A stretch of DNA of 13,340 bases from Candidatus Atribacteria bacterium (GCA_003561145.1 PWXL01000135.1:1-13340); one strand, 5' to 3'; shown: positions 6,995 through 13,340, counted from the stretch's first letter. Notes: generated from the sequence alone by a model not told the origin. Numbers and translations are program-made.

Positions 6995-8247
6995 ATATAA
7001 CAGAAAAAATTATCGTCTTTCACTCCGAAAATTCGCACGTCAGTCCCGGTGAATTGGTAGAAGTTGAGGTGGACATGGCTTTAGCCAACGACATTACCGC
7101 TCCCCTCAGTATCCGTGCATTGGAAAAACATGGCATCAACAGGATAGCTGACCCCAACCGCATCGCCCTGGTAGCTGATCACAACACACCTTGCAAGGAC
7201 ATAGCTTCAGCGGAAAACGTTGCCTTGATGCGCCGTTTTGCACGCACCCACACAATCCCATATTTCTTCGAGGGCGGGGAGGTGGGTATCGAGCACGTTC
7301 TCCTTCCGGAACGTGGATTGGTAATCCCGGGAGACCTGGTAGTGGGAGCCGACTCTCACACCTGTACATATGGTGCCCTCAGTGCCTTCTCAACGGGTAT
7401 GGGCAGCACAGATATAGCCGGCGCATGGGCCCTCGGCCGGACCTGGCTCAAGGTGCCGGAATCCATCAAGTTTCTCTACAAGGGAAATAAGCGGCCATTT
7501 GTTACAGGGAAAGACCTCATCCTGTACACGATCGGAGAAATAGGGGTGGACGGAGCCAGGTATTGCGCCATGGAGTTTTGCGGACCGGTGATTTCCTCCC
7601 TTTCCATGGATGAACGTTTCACCATGGCCAACATGGCTATTGAAGCGGGCGCGAAAAATGGTATCATGGAAGCTGACAACCTTACCCTTGAATACGTTTC
7701 CTCCACCGGCACAACACGGCAGCCGGTTGTATATTCATCCGATCCCGATGCGGAATGGAAAAACGTATACCAGATCAATACATCATTCATCGAGCCCCAG
7801 GTAGCACTGCCGCATTTGCCGGAGAATACCCGTTCGGTGTATGCCATTTCCCGTACCGAAATATCCCAGGCGGTCATTGGCTCCTGTACCAACGGACGCA
7901 TCGATGACTTGCGTATGGCAGCTTCGGTTCTCAAAAGTCGCAGTGTCAACCCGGGAGTACGGCTCTATATTTTTCCCGGCAGTCCCTCTGTCCTCATGCA
8001 TGCCGAAAGAGAAGGCCTTGTGAAGATTTTCCTTCGAGCCGGGGCGGTACTGTGCCCTCCTTCCTGCGGCCCCTGCCTGGGAGGACACCTGGGGGTACTG
8101 GCTGCCGGTGAGCGCAGCATATCCACGACGAACCGTAACTTCATTGGTAGGATGGGACATCCCGAAAGTGAAGTGTATCTCTCAAATCCTTTTGTAGCAG
8201 CCGCTTCCGCAGTAGCCGGGTACATCACCGCACCGGATAAGCTATAA
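6985..8247 (+). CDS. leuC: 3-Isopropylmalate dehydratase, large subunit (LeuC)
   Basis: With LeuD this isomerises 2-isopropylmalate to 3-isopropylmalate. It is an aconitase-family [4Fe-4S] subunit of 420 residues, the short archaeal/clostridial type rather than the roughly 465-residue E. coli type. Cluster ligands are Cys301 in GSCTNGR and Cys361 and Cys364 in SCGPCLGG. GADSHTCTYGALSAFSTGMGS and the C-terminal NRNFxGRMG segment are also diagnostic. Sequence alone cannot fully separate this type from homoaconitase, but the leuA-leuC-leuD context favours leucine synthesis. The start is ATG 6985, eight bases after AGGAG (6972-6976) and inside the end of leuA, so translation is probably coupled. 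ATG 6991 is a less likely alternative. Confidence 0.94.
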   Translation: MGMNITEKIIVFHSENSHVSPGELVEVEVDMALANDITAPLSIRALEKHGINRIADPNRIALVADHNTPCKDIASAENVALMRRFARTHTIPYFFEGGEVGIEHVLLPERGLVIPGDLVVGADSHTCTYGALSAFSTGMGSTDIAGAWALGRTWLKVPESIKFLYKGNKRPFVTGKDLILYTIGEIGVDGARYCAMEFCGPVISSLSMDERFTMANMAIEAGAKNGIMEADNLTLEYVSSTGTTRQPVVYSSDPDAEWKNVYQINTSFIEPQVALPHLPENTRSVYAISRTEISQAVIGSCTNGRIDDLRMAASVLKSRSVNPGVRLYIFPGSPSVLMHAEREGLVKIFLRAGAVLCPPSCGPCLGGHLGVLAAGERSISTTNRNFIGRMGHPESEVYLSNPFVAAASAVAGYITAPDKL

Positions 8248-8287
8248 AACGGTTGAGGGTTGAAAATGGAGAGAGGAGAGAAATCAT

Positions 8288-8791
8288 ATGATTATCGAGG
8301 GCATAGTTGTCCGTTTCGGCGATAATGTGGATACCGACGTCATTATTCCGGCCCGTTATCTTACCAGTACCGACCCTCTGGAATTGGCCAGACACTGCAT
8401 GGAAGATCTTGACCCGAGCTTTACGGAACGGGCGGGAGAAGATACCGTAATAGTGGCAGGGAAAAATTTTGGTTGCGGATCGTCCCGTGAACACGCACCC
8501 CTGGCCATCAAGGGAGCGGGGGTACGGGCTGTGATCGCCGCCTCCTTTGCCCGGATTTTCTACCGTAACGCACTGAACATCGGCCTCCCCATATTGGAAT
8601 CTGAGGATGCGGCACGAGCGCTGAAAGAGGGTCACCGTATATCTATCGATCTCGAGAACGGTACCATAAAAGATGGTACCAGCGGTGAGGTATTCACTGC
8701 ACAAACTTTTCCTCCACTGCTGAAAAACGTGATCCGGAAGGGTGGGCTGTTGCCATACATCAAGGAACGGCTGGAAACAGAAGCTACGTGA
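8288..8791 (+). CDS. leuD: 3-Isopropylmalate dehydratase, small subunit (LeuD)
   Basis: This is the swivel-domain partner of LeuC. It is 167 residues, matching the short LeuD that goes with the 420-residue LeuC. DNVDTDVIIPARYLTSTDP (12-30) includes the YL-x-x substrate-specificity loop, and GCGSSREHAP (62-71) carries the active-site Ser/Arg loop. The ATG at 8288 is seven bases after AGGAGAG. It is the last gene of the operon here: leuB, its frequent next neighbour, does not follow. The TGA stop lies four bases from the stop of the opposing phosphatase gene, with no room for a separate terminator. Confidence 0.94.
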   Translation: MIIEGIVVRFGDNVDTDVIIPARYLTSTDPLELARHCMEDLDPSFTERAGEDTVIVAGKNFGCGSSREHAPLAIKGAGVRAVIAASFARIFYRNALNIGLPILESEDAARALKEGHRISIDLENGTIKDGTSGEVFTAQTFPPLLKNVIRKGGLLPYIKERLETEAT

Positions 8792-8795
8792 TGTT

Positions 8796-9563
8796 TCAAG
8801 GTTCGATATCGGCTACCGATTCCACAACCTGGTGAGGACGATAGGGAAACCTGGTAATCGTATCGGGACGACTGACCCCGCTGAGCACCAGGATAGTCTC
8901 GAGCCCCGCTTCCAGACCCACGATGATATCTGTATCCATGCGATCTCCCACCATTACGGCGTTTTCTGAGTGTTCCTCCAGGTAGCGAAGAGCGAGACGC
9001 ATTATCAAGGGATTGGGTTTCCCTACAAAATAGGGAGTCGAACCGGTGGCTTTTTCTAACAGTGCCGCAACCGCTCCACAGGCAGGAATAATACCGTAAT
9101 TACTGGGTCCGGAAACATCCGGGTTGGTGGCAATAAAGGGTGTTCCCTCAGATATAAGCTGTGAAGCCCGGATAATTTTATCATAGGAATATGCTTCCAG
9201 TTCTCCCAATATAACAAAATCAGGGTTGTATTCCGTGAGTATGTATCCGACTTCATTGAGTGCCTGGTAGAGGCCTGTGCCTCCTACAACAAAGGCCGAA
9301 CCAGCGGGTTTTTGGGATTGAACGAAACTTGCCGTAGCCATGGCGCTTGAATAAAAATGGCTGCCCTCCAGGGTAATGCCCACCCGTTGTAAACGATGAC
9401 GCAAATCAAGCGGTGTATAGCGGGAGTTGTTGGTGAGTACCAGGTACTTATGGCCCCCCTCATGAAGCTTACGTATAAATTCACCCGCTCCCGGAATAGC
9501 CTTTTCTCCATACACCAATACCCCGTCCATGTCAATGAGATATGTTTTTTTCTCGCCCAACAC
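8796..9563 (-). CDS. HAD superfamily subclass IIA (NagD-like) phosphatase
   Basis: This is a predicted cytosolic Mg-dependent phosphohydrolase of 255 residues, the usual length of NagD or 4-nitrophenylphosphatase-like proteins. HAD motif I is IDMDGVL with Asp11 as nucleophile and Asp13 as acid/base. Motif II is LTNNS (43-47). The C2a cap includes ATNPD (145-149). Motif III is Lys182 in GKPNP, and motif IV is GDRMDTDI (Asp207, Asp212). The substrate cannot be read from sequence; relatives act on nucleotides, sugar phosphates or phosphoglycolate. The start is GTG at 9563 with GAGAAAGGA a few bases before it; TTG 9560 is possible. It lies 99 bp downstream of the LacI-type regulator on the same strand and is probably co-transcribed. 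It converges on leuD. Confidence 0.9.
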   Translation of the reverse strand: MLGEKKTYLIDMDGVLVYGEKAIPGAGEFIRKLHEGGHKYLVLTNNSRYTPLDLRHRLQRVGITLEGSHFYSSAMATASFVQSQKPAGSAFVVGGTGLYQALNEVGYILTEYNPDFVILGELEAYSYDKIIRASQLISEGTPFIATNPDVSGPSNYGIIPACGAVAALLEKATGSTPYFVGKPNPLIMRLALRYLEEHSENAVMVGDRMDTDIIVGLEAGLETILVLSGVSRPDTITRFPYRPHQVVESVADIEP

Positions 9564-9662
9564 TTCGTCCTTTCTCCGTGCGTTTCGTGTTACTTTTCTG
9601 ACAAGATGGCCGGAAAATGAATCCGTGATACCTGCTCCAGAGAAAAGAAGGAGCTGTTATCC

Positions 9663-10688
9663 CTATTCTTTCGTTCCACAGGATTCACGCACCACAATTT
9701 CCGTGGGTACCACCCGTCCTGCGACATCGTCTTCGGCGCCGCCTACAAGCTTCACCAAAAGTTCCAGAGCGTGCCGCCCCAGTTCACGCGCTTTCCAATC
9801 CACTCCCGAAAGCGGCGGATCGGTACGTGCGGAGTCCTGGTTTTCCAGCATACTCATCACGGCAAGGTCCTGCGGAACGTGTATTCCAGCTTCACGCGCG
9901 GCCTGTAGGGCTCCTTCGGCAAGTACCTGGCTCTCAGTAAACAGGGCGGTCACTTTCTTTCTGCCCCCCAGGAGTTCCTGTACTGTAAGCTTTGCTTGAT
10001 ACGTGTCGGGTGCGATATTCAGCCGTAGCCCCTCTTTCAGGGGAACACGGCTTTTTTCCAATGCCCTTTCAAACCCTCGAAATGCTTGAAGCGCCGTAAT
10101 ACGCCGTTCTTCCGTTGCTAAAAAAGCAACATGGCGATGACCCGCTTCTATAAGGCGCAGCACGGCTTTTTCCACCATGGCAGCCAAGTCGATAAATACC
10201 CAACTCACTCCCCTGTTATCCTGCACCTCGGGTTTACCCAAACACACAAACGGTTCGATCCCCCTGGCAAACCGCTTGAGGCGGCCATCACGCTTGAGAA
10301 GTTCCATTACCAGGAAGCCTTCTCCGAGTTGAGCATTGGCGACATCTTCGTAGAGAAGGGTTGGATGAAAATCCTGGCCGGCGGAGATAGTTATAAGCTG
10401 GTAATTGAGCCTCTTGGAAGTCTCCGCAACCCCCTGCATCATTTCCCGGAAAAGAGGAAAACCAAGCAACCTTTCCATGGAATGCGGAAAAAGCACTGTT
10501 ACTGTACCGGTCTTTGGAACCACTAAACCTTTTTTTGCCTTCCTGGAGCGGTATCCCACTTCTTCAATAACTTGCACAACCTTGGACTTGGTCTCCGGAC
10601 TCACCCGGTCATCCCTGTTGTTAAGAACGTTCGACACTGTGCTCTTTGAAACGCCTGCCCGCCTGGCTATTTCATCAATAGTTACCAT
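9663..10688 (-). CDS. LacI/GalR-family transcriptional regulator
   Basis: This is a 341-residue DNA-binding regulator of standard LacI length. The N-terminal helix-turn-helix (about 2-46) reads TIDEIARRAGVSKSTVSNVLNN, followed by a hinge and a periplasmic-binding-protein-like effector domain (about 60-335). The effector is unknown, and no transporter or sugar catabolic gene lies nearby to suggest one. The ATG at 10688 follows GGAAGGAGAG by four bases. The only obvious downstream target in the window is the HAD phosphatase. The upstream gap has a promoter-like pair and an operator-like inverted repeat, suggesting autoregulation. CcpA is the best-known Bacillota member of this family, but I see nothing that identifies this protein as CcpA. 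Confidence 0.92.
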   Translation of the reverse strand: MVTIDEIARRAGVSKSTVSNVLNNRDDRVSPETKSKVVQVIEEVGYRSRKAKKGLVVPKTGTVTVLFPHSMERLLGFPLFREMMQGVAETSKRLNYQLITISAGQDFHPTLLYEDVANAQLGEGFLVMELLKRDGRLKRFARGIEPFVCLGKPEVQDNRGVSWVFIDLAAMVEKAVLRLIEAGHRHVAFLATEERRITALQAFRGFERALEKSRVPLKEGLRLNIAPDTYQAKLTVQELLGGRKKVTALFTESQVLAEGALQAAREAGIHVPQDLAVMSMLENQDSARTDPPLSGVDWKARELGRHALELLVKLVGGAEDDVAGRVVPTEIVVRESCGTKE

Positions 10689-10769
10689 AAAACTCTCCTT
10701 CCTCTCCCCTTTCGGGAATGGTCTCCCTGCATGTGTGCTGTTATGATTTTTGTTATGGACCGTTTAAGC

Positions 10770-10785
10770 TTGCTTCAACAAGCAA
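10770..10785. promoter_or_regulatory. Operator-like inverted repeat upstream of the LacI-family gene
   Basis: TTGCTT CAAC AAGCAA is a perfect 6-bp inverted repeat with a 4-base centre, a size typical of LacI-family operators, although it lacks the common central CG. The word CAAGCAAAAT overlapping it (10779-10788) recurs at 10831-10840, where a second imperfect inverted repeat AAGCA-7-TGCTT (10832-10848) overlaps the -35 region. One site just after the predicted start and one over the -35 box is a layout compatible with autorepression. Confidence 0.4.
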
Positions 10786-10804
10786 AATCAAAAGTATTTT
10801 TCTT

Positions 10805-10833
10805 ATTATGATACGATAAAATTAAATTAGCAA
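10805..10833 (-). promoter_or_regulatory. Putative promoter of the LacI-family gene
   Basis: On the minus strand, TTGCTA (10833-10828) and CATAAT (10810-10805) are 17 bp apart in an AT-rich stretch that stands out from the surrounding DNA. An overlapping alternative is TTGCTT (10837-10832), 18 bp, then TATCAT (10813-10808). Either would start transcription near 10798-10800 and give a 5' leader of about 110 bases carrying the inverted repeat at 10770-10785. Confidence 0.45.
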
Positions 10834-10848
10834 GCAAAATTTGTGCTT

Positions 10849-11050
10849 TTTTAAACTACCCCCTGCGTTGCCATAACTTTACACGCAAGAAGCTCTACCT
10901 TTGAGGAGGTTAACAGAAGCTCGGTACTCTCGTTCACCGCACAAGAATTTTCACCTGTGTTCGGGGCGGGACGGAAACTCCTGCTCTCCTCACCGGTTCT
11001 TTCCGGTGAGTAGTGAAAGCTGTAATTTGACGGGAAATACCTATAACCTT
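10849..11050. other. Intergenic stretch without a convincing gene
   Basis: This is the distal part of the 362-bp gap between the LacI-family gene and the methyltransferase gene. It contains a ribosome-site-like GAGGAGGT on the plus strand (about 10903-10910) with no suitable start codon at normal spacing, a weak inverted repeat TGCGT/ACGCA (10864-10886) and the strong hairpin at 10989-11010. A plus-strand reading frame from 10901 exists but runs antisense into the methyltransferase gene and resembles nothing known to me. Confidence 0.5.
10989..11010. repeat. Perfect 8-bp hairpin downstream of the methyltransferase gene
   Basis: CTCACCGG TTCTTT CCGGTGAG is a perfect, GC-rich inverted repeat 41 bp beyond the methyltransferase stop codon, where the lipB-lipA transcript should end. 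Neither strand has a T-run after it, so it is not a textbook intrinsic terminator. It could stabilise the 3' end or help Rho-dependent stopping. Confidence 0.5.
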
Positions 11051-11572
11051 TTACTGCTTTTTATAGAGATAGAGGCGTTTCACCGGGTCGGTATGAGAAG
11101 GCTTCCATCCTTTGAGTATCCATACATAGGAAACGATACGTGCTCCATCTTTGAGTTCCCGGCGAAATTTTTCATCCAGGCGGTCATTAACGTGTTGAAA
11201 AAGGAACATGGTTATCACATCGGCTTTGGATAAATCAACAGTGTAGATATCCTGTAACCTGACCCGAACTTGTTTAGAGAGCCGTGAAGACCAAATCCGC
11301 AAGCGTGCCAAAAGAACAAGCCAGGGGTTGATCTCAAAGCCTTCAGCCATTGCTTTGAACTCCCGCGCCGCGCATACCAGGATTCTGCCATCCCCGCACC
11401 CCAGGTCATACACAAGCTCTCCCGGACTGACTGAAGCCATTTCAAGCATGCGCCGCACTCTCACCATATCGGTGGGCTGCCAGGGAATCCCATGATAAAA
11501 GAAAGGAAACACCCACCAAAAAAAGAGTATGATCAATATACCGCCACCTCCCACGTACCACCAGGGACTCAT
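11051..11572 (-). CDS. Membrane-anchored class I SAM-dependent methyltransferase, FAM173-like
   Basis: This is a 173-residue predicted methyltransferase. Residues about 6-26 are a single hydrophobic segment with a glycine run and aromatic residues, a likely membrane anchor. The catalytic fold follows, with SAM motif I VYDLGCGDGRIL (54-65) and the acidic motif II Glu80 in GFEINPW. Beyond these, SKADVITMFLFQHVNDRL, then GARIVSYVWILKGWKP, resemble the FAM173 (ATPSCKMT-like) group, known in animals as protein-lysine methyltransferases, with many uncharacterised bacterial relatives. That assignment is from motif memory, not a search, and the substrate is unknown. The ATG at 11572 shares bases with the lipA stop (ATGA), so translation is almost certainly coupled. 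It is the last gene of the lipB-lipA unit. Confidence 0.82.
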   Translation of the reverse strand: MSPWWYVGGGGILIILFFWWVFPFFYHGIPWQPTDMVRVRRMLEMASVSPGELVYDLGCGDGRILVCAAREFKAMAEGFEINPWLVLLARLRIWSSRLSKQVRVRLQDIYTVDLSKADVITMFLFQHVNDRLDEKFRRELKDGARIVSYVWILKGWKPSHTDPVKRLYLYKKQ

Positions 11573-12423
11573 GGTAGCCCACCATCCAGAAAACTATCGG
11601 CCAGGTAAGAACTACGCACGAAGGGAGAACTGGCAACTCCGGAAAAACCTATTTTTAAAGCCAGCCTCCGGTATGCTTCAAATCGTTCCGGCTCGACATA
11701 CTCATAAACGGGCAAGTGTTTCCCTGATGGCCGCAGGTACTGCCCTATGGTGAGGATGTCGCAACCGGCATGCCGCAGGTCATGCAGCAGCGTATCAACC
11801 TCCTCTTCTAGTTCACCCAGCCCTACCATGAATCCTGATTTCAAGAGACGCCCTGGTAAAAGACTCCGCATGCGGGAAAGCACCTCAAGTGAACGGCGAT
11901 AGGAAGCTTCCGGCCGTACCACCGGGTAGAGGCGCTCCACCGTTTCCATGTTGTGATTAAAAACATCGGGTTCTGACGAGGCTATTACCGAAAGCGCATG
12001 TGTGTCGCCTTGAAAGTCCGGCGTCAGAACTTCGATAGTGGAATCAGGCAATGCTTCACGTACCGCCGTGACTACAGAGCTGAAATGTCCCGCTCCCCCG
12101 TCAGGCAGGTCATCCCGGGTTACAGATGTGATCACAACATGACGGAGCTGTAAAAGCTCTGCGGCACGAGCTATTCTTCCGGCCTCACCGGGATCAGGAA
12201 GTGCAAGATCTCCGTGGGCTACCGCACAAAAATGGCAATTGCGTGTGCATACATCTCCCAGGATCATGAAGGTAGCTGTACCCCGCCGGAAACAATCCCC
12301 GATATTCGGGCAATGAGCACTTTCACAAACAGTGTGGAGATTGAGGGAACGAAGCAGGGTATCCATTTTTTCCAGCTCCTCGGCGGGGGGAAGGCGGCGG
12401 CGAATCCAGGACGGCACACCCAT
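11569..12423 (-). CDS. lipA: Lipoyl synthase (LipA)
   Basis: This radical SAM enzyme inserts two sulfurs into octanoyl groups on lipoyl domains of 2-oxoacid dehydrogenases or the glycine cleavage H protein. It is 284 residues, of normal length. The auxiliary cluster motif CX4CX5C is Cys33, Cys38 and Cys44. The radical SAM CX3CX2C motif is Cys59, Cys63 and Cys66 in CTRNCHFC. The C-terminal RSSY (270-273) includes the serine that ligates the auxiliary cluster. All expected ligands are present, so it should be functional. The ATG at 12423 overlaps the lipB stop (TGATG) and has AGGAGGGAG seven bases upstream; the preceding TTG codon is an unlikely start. The lipB neighbour upstream confirms the role. 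Confidence 0.96.
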   Translation of the reverse strand: MGVPSWIRRRLPPAEELEKMDTLLRSLNLHTVCESAHCPNIGDCFRRGTATFMILGDVCTRNCHFCAVAHGDLALPDPGEAGRIARAAELLQLRHVVITSVTRDDLPDGGAGHFSSVVTAVREALPDSTIEVLTPDFQGDTHALSVIASSEPDVFNHNMETVERLYPVVRPEASYRRSLEVLSRMRSLLPGRLLKSGFMVGLGELEEEVDTLLHDLRHAGCDILTIGQYLRPSGKHLPVYEYVEPERFEAYRRLALKIGFSGVASSPFVRSSYLADSFLDGGLP

Positions 12424-13130
12424 CAAGTAACTCCCTCCTGGTGATCGAATGTAAACGGGGATTGATCCTTCCTCAATTCCACAGTGAAAACAGAAGCGAA
12501 ATCTTGCGCGAATGCATCACTCATGCGTGAGCGCAGGTGTGAGGGAAACGAGCGACCGGTTTCCCGGGCCAGCGAAGTCACATCCCGGTCTGTGATCCCA
12601 CAAGGGACAATAAAGGAAAAGTGATCGAGATTGGGCTCAAGGTTGAGAGCAAAACCATGGTATGTGACCCATTTTTTCACCGCTACTCCAATGGCTGCGA
12701 TCTTGCGGGGACAGATCGGGTCTATCCACACGCCGGTATGTGGAGGCATGCGAAATCCTTCCACTGTAAAGCGTCCCAGAAAACGTATCAGTACCTCTTC
12801 CAGGGTACGTACAAAAAGGTGAACATCTTTGCCTCTCCTGGCAAGGTTGATTATCGGGTATCCAACAAGCTGTCCAGGTCCGTGGTATGTCACATCGCCT
12901 CCACGTTCGCAAGGATATACACCCACTCCCTCTTGCGTCAACCGGTCCCGGTCCGCCAGGAGGTGAGTGCCTTTCGCAGAACGCCCCAGTGTGATAACGG
13001 GTGGATGCTCGAGAAGAAGTAAAAAACCGGCGGTATTTTCGTGCAGGGTACGCTCAACCAGGTGAAGTTGCATGGCATGAGCGGCCTGGTAATGAACTTC
13101 TCCCAGGAAGAAGTATGGTACAGATTCCAC
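12423..13130 (-). CDS. lipB: Octanoyl-[acyl carrier protein]:protein octanoyltransferase (LipB), GTG start
   Basis: This enzyme transfers octanoate from acyl carrier protein to lipoyl-domain lysines, providing the substrate for LipA. It is 235 residues from the chosen start, near the family norm. Signatures are RGGDVTYHGPGQLVGYPI, Lys143 in KIAAIGV and the catalytic acyl-thioester Cys177 in VPCGI; Lys and Cys are spaced as in E. coli LipB (135 and 169). The GTG at 13130 is preferred because GAGGT lies five bases upstream and FFLGEVHYQAA is where LipB proteins begin. The frame stays open up to 13202, but those 24 residues do not look like LipB. tRNA-Ser lies 75 bp upstream on the same strand. 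Confidence 0.94.
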   Translation of the reverse strand: MESVPYFFLGEVHYQAAHAMQLHLVERTLHENTAGFLLLLEHPPVITLGRSAKGTHLLADRDRLTQEGVGVYPCERGGDVTYHGPGQLVGYPIINLARRGKDVHLFVRTLEEVLIRFLGRFTVEGFRMPPHTGVWIDPICPRKIAAIGVAVKKWVTYHGFALNLEPNLDHFSFIVPCGITDRDVTSLARETGRSFPSHLRSRMSDAFAQDFASVFTVELRKDQSPFTFDHQEGVT

Positions 13131-13205
13131 GTATGACCTCGCTTTCTGCGGGCGGTATGGTGGTACGGAGGAAATGCAGTATGAACACCTGTCTCCGGGC
13201 AAATA

Positions 13206-13297
13206 TGGCGGAGAGGGTGGGATTCGAACCCACGAGACGGGGTGAACCGTCTAATCGCTTAGCAGGCGATTGCCTTCAGCCACTCGGCCACCTCTCC
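13206..13297 (-). tRNA. tRNA-Ser(GCU), CCA end encoded
   Basis: On the minus strand, a 92-nt class II (long variable arm) tRNA folds with acceptor GGAGAGG/CCTCTCC (13291-13297/13210-13216), discriminator G at 13209 as expected for serine, and an encoded CCA (13206-13208). The D-arm starts TGGCCGAGTGG. The anticodon stem is TCGC/GCGA around loop CTGCTAA, with anticodon GCT at 13261-13263. The T-arm contains GGTTCGAATCC. It reads AGC/AGU serine codons. It may share a transcript with lipB-lipA or end before them; no terminator is obvious in the 75-bp gap. Confidence 0.96.
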
Positions 13298-13308
13298 CCT
13301 TGAATGCA

Positions 13309-13340
13309 GTGAGTAGGGAGTCGTGAGTAGTGAGTAGTGA
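13309..13340. repeat. GTGAGTAG short tandem repeat at the window edge
   Basis: GTGAGTAG occurs at 13309-13316, 13323-13330 and 13330-13337, the last two with a period of seven bases, and the run continues to the window end. The 11-base word GTGAGTAGTGA at 13323-13333 also occurs at 11006-11016, overlapping the hairpin on the other side of the lipB-lipA block. It is low-complexity intergenic DNA with no assigned function; the array may extend beyond the window. Confidence 0.55.

Noticed and set aside
9564..9662. Terminator or separate promoter between the LacI-family gene and the phosphatase gene
   Set aside because: Only a weak CTCC/GGAG pairing is visible, with no T-run and no convincing -35/-10 pair, so I treat the two genes as one unit.
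9529..9999. A 156-codon plus-strand open frame across the start of the phosphatase gene and the end of the LacI-family gene
   Set aside because: It is antisense to two well-supported genes, and its serine/arginine-rich translation looks like a shadow of the opposite strand.
10901..11233. A 110-codon plus-strand open frame starting in the intergenic gap
   Set aside because: Its TTG start overlaps the ribosome-site-like sequence itself, and half the frame is antisense to the methyltransferase gene; no known domain is seen.
13131..13202. A 24-residue N-terminal extension of LipB
   Set aside because: The frame is open, but the residues do not resemble LipB, and the GTG at 13130 has a properly spaced GAGGT and matches the family N-terminus.

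Overview
The window looks like chromosomal DNA from a bacterium of the Bacillota (Firmicutes), most plausibly an anaerobic member of the Clostridia or Peptococcaceae type. The grounds are a canonical leucine-type T-box leader before the ilv-leu genes, strong AGGAGG ribosome sites before most genes, some GTG and TTG starts, a HacA-like two-subunit isopropylmalate isomerase and an E. coli-type dihydroxyacid dehydratase. Base composition appears moderate (roughly half G+C by eye). No transposase, integrase, phage gene or CRISPR array is visible. The taxonomic placement is inference.

Bases 1-8791 form one plus-strand branched-chain amino acid operon. A sigma-A-like promoter (82-110) is followed by a T-box riboswitch with an apparent CUC (Leu) specifier and an intrinsic terminator (375-408). 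Then come ilvD, ilvB, ilvN, ilvC, leuA, leuC and leuD. IlvBN makes acetolactate or acetohydroxybutyrate, IlvC reduces and isomerises it, and IlvD dehydrates it to the 2-keto acids. LeuA and LeuCD then carry ketoisovalerate towards leucine. leuB, which would complete that branch, is not in the window, and neither is a branched-chain aminotransferase.

Bases 8796-10688 are on the minus strand: a LacI-family regulator followed 99 bp downstream by a NagD-like HAD phosphatase, probably one transcript. The phosphatase runs tail to tail into leuD with only 4 bp between the stop codons. Upstream of the regulator lies a promoter-like sequence with an operator-like inverted repeat and a repeated CAAGCAAAAT word. 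The rest of the 362-bp gap (10689-11050) holds a strong hairpin and an orphan ribosome-site-like sequence but no convincing gene.

Bases 11051-13297 are also on the minus strand. In order of transcription they are tRNA-Ser(GCU), lipB, lipA and a small membrane-anchored class I methyltransferase resembling the FAM173 group. The three protein genes are stitched together by TGATG and ATGA overlaps. LipB moves octanoate from acyl carrier protein to lipoyl domains, LipA inserts the sulfurs, and the target of the methyltransferase is unknown.

The points most worth a second look are in the metabolic enzymes rather than in a new system. IlvN has arginine where the ACT-domain glycine tied to valine feedback normally sits. 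The IlvC cofactor loop lacks the usual NADPH phosphate-binding residues and has a Glu suggestive of NADH use. leuB is missing from an otherwise full operon, and the FAM173-like methyltransferase is translationally coupled to lipA. I did not find a clearly undescribed multi-gene system.
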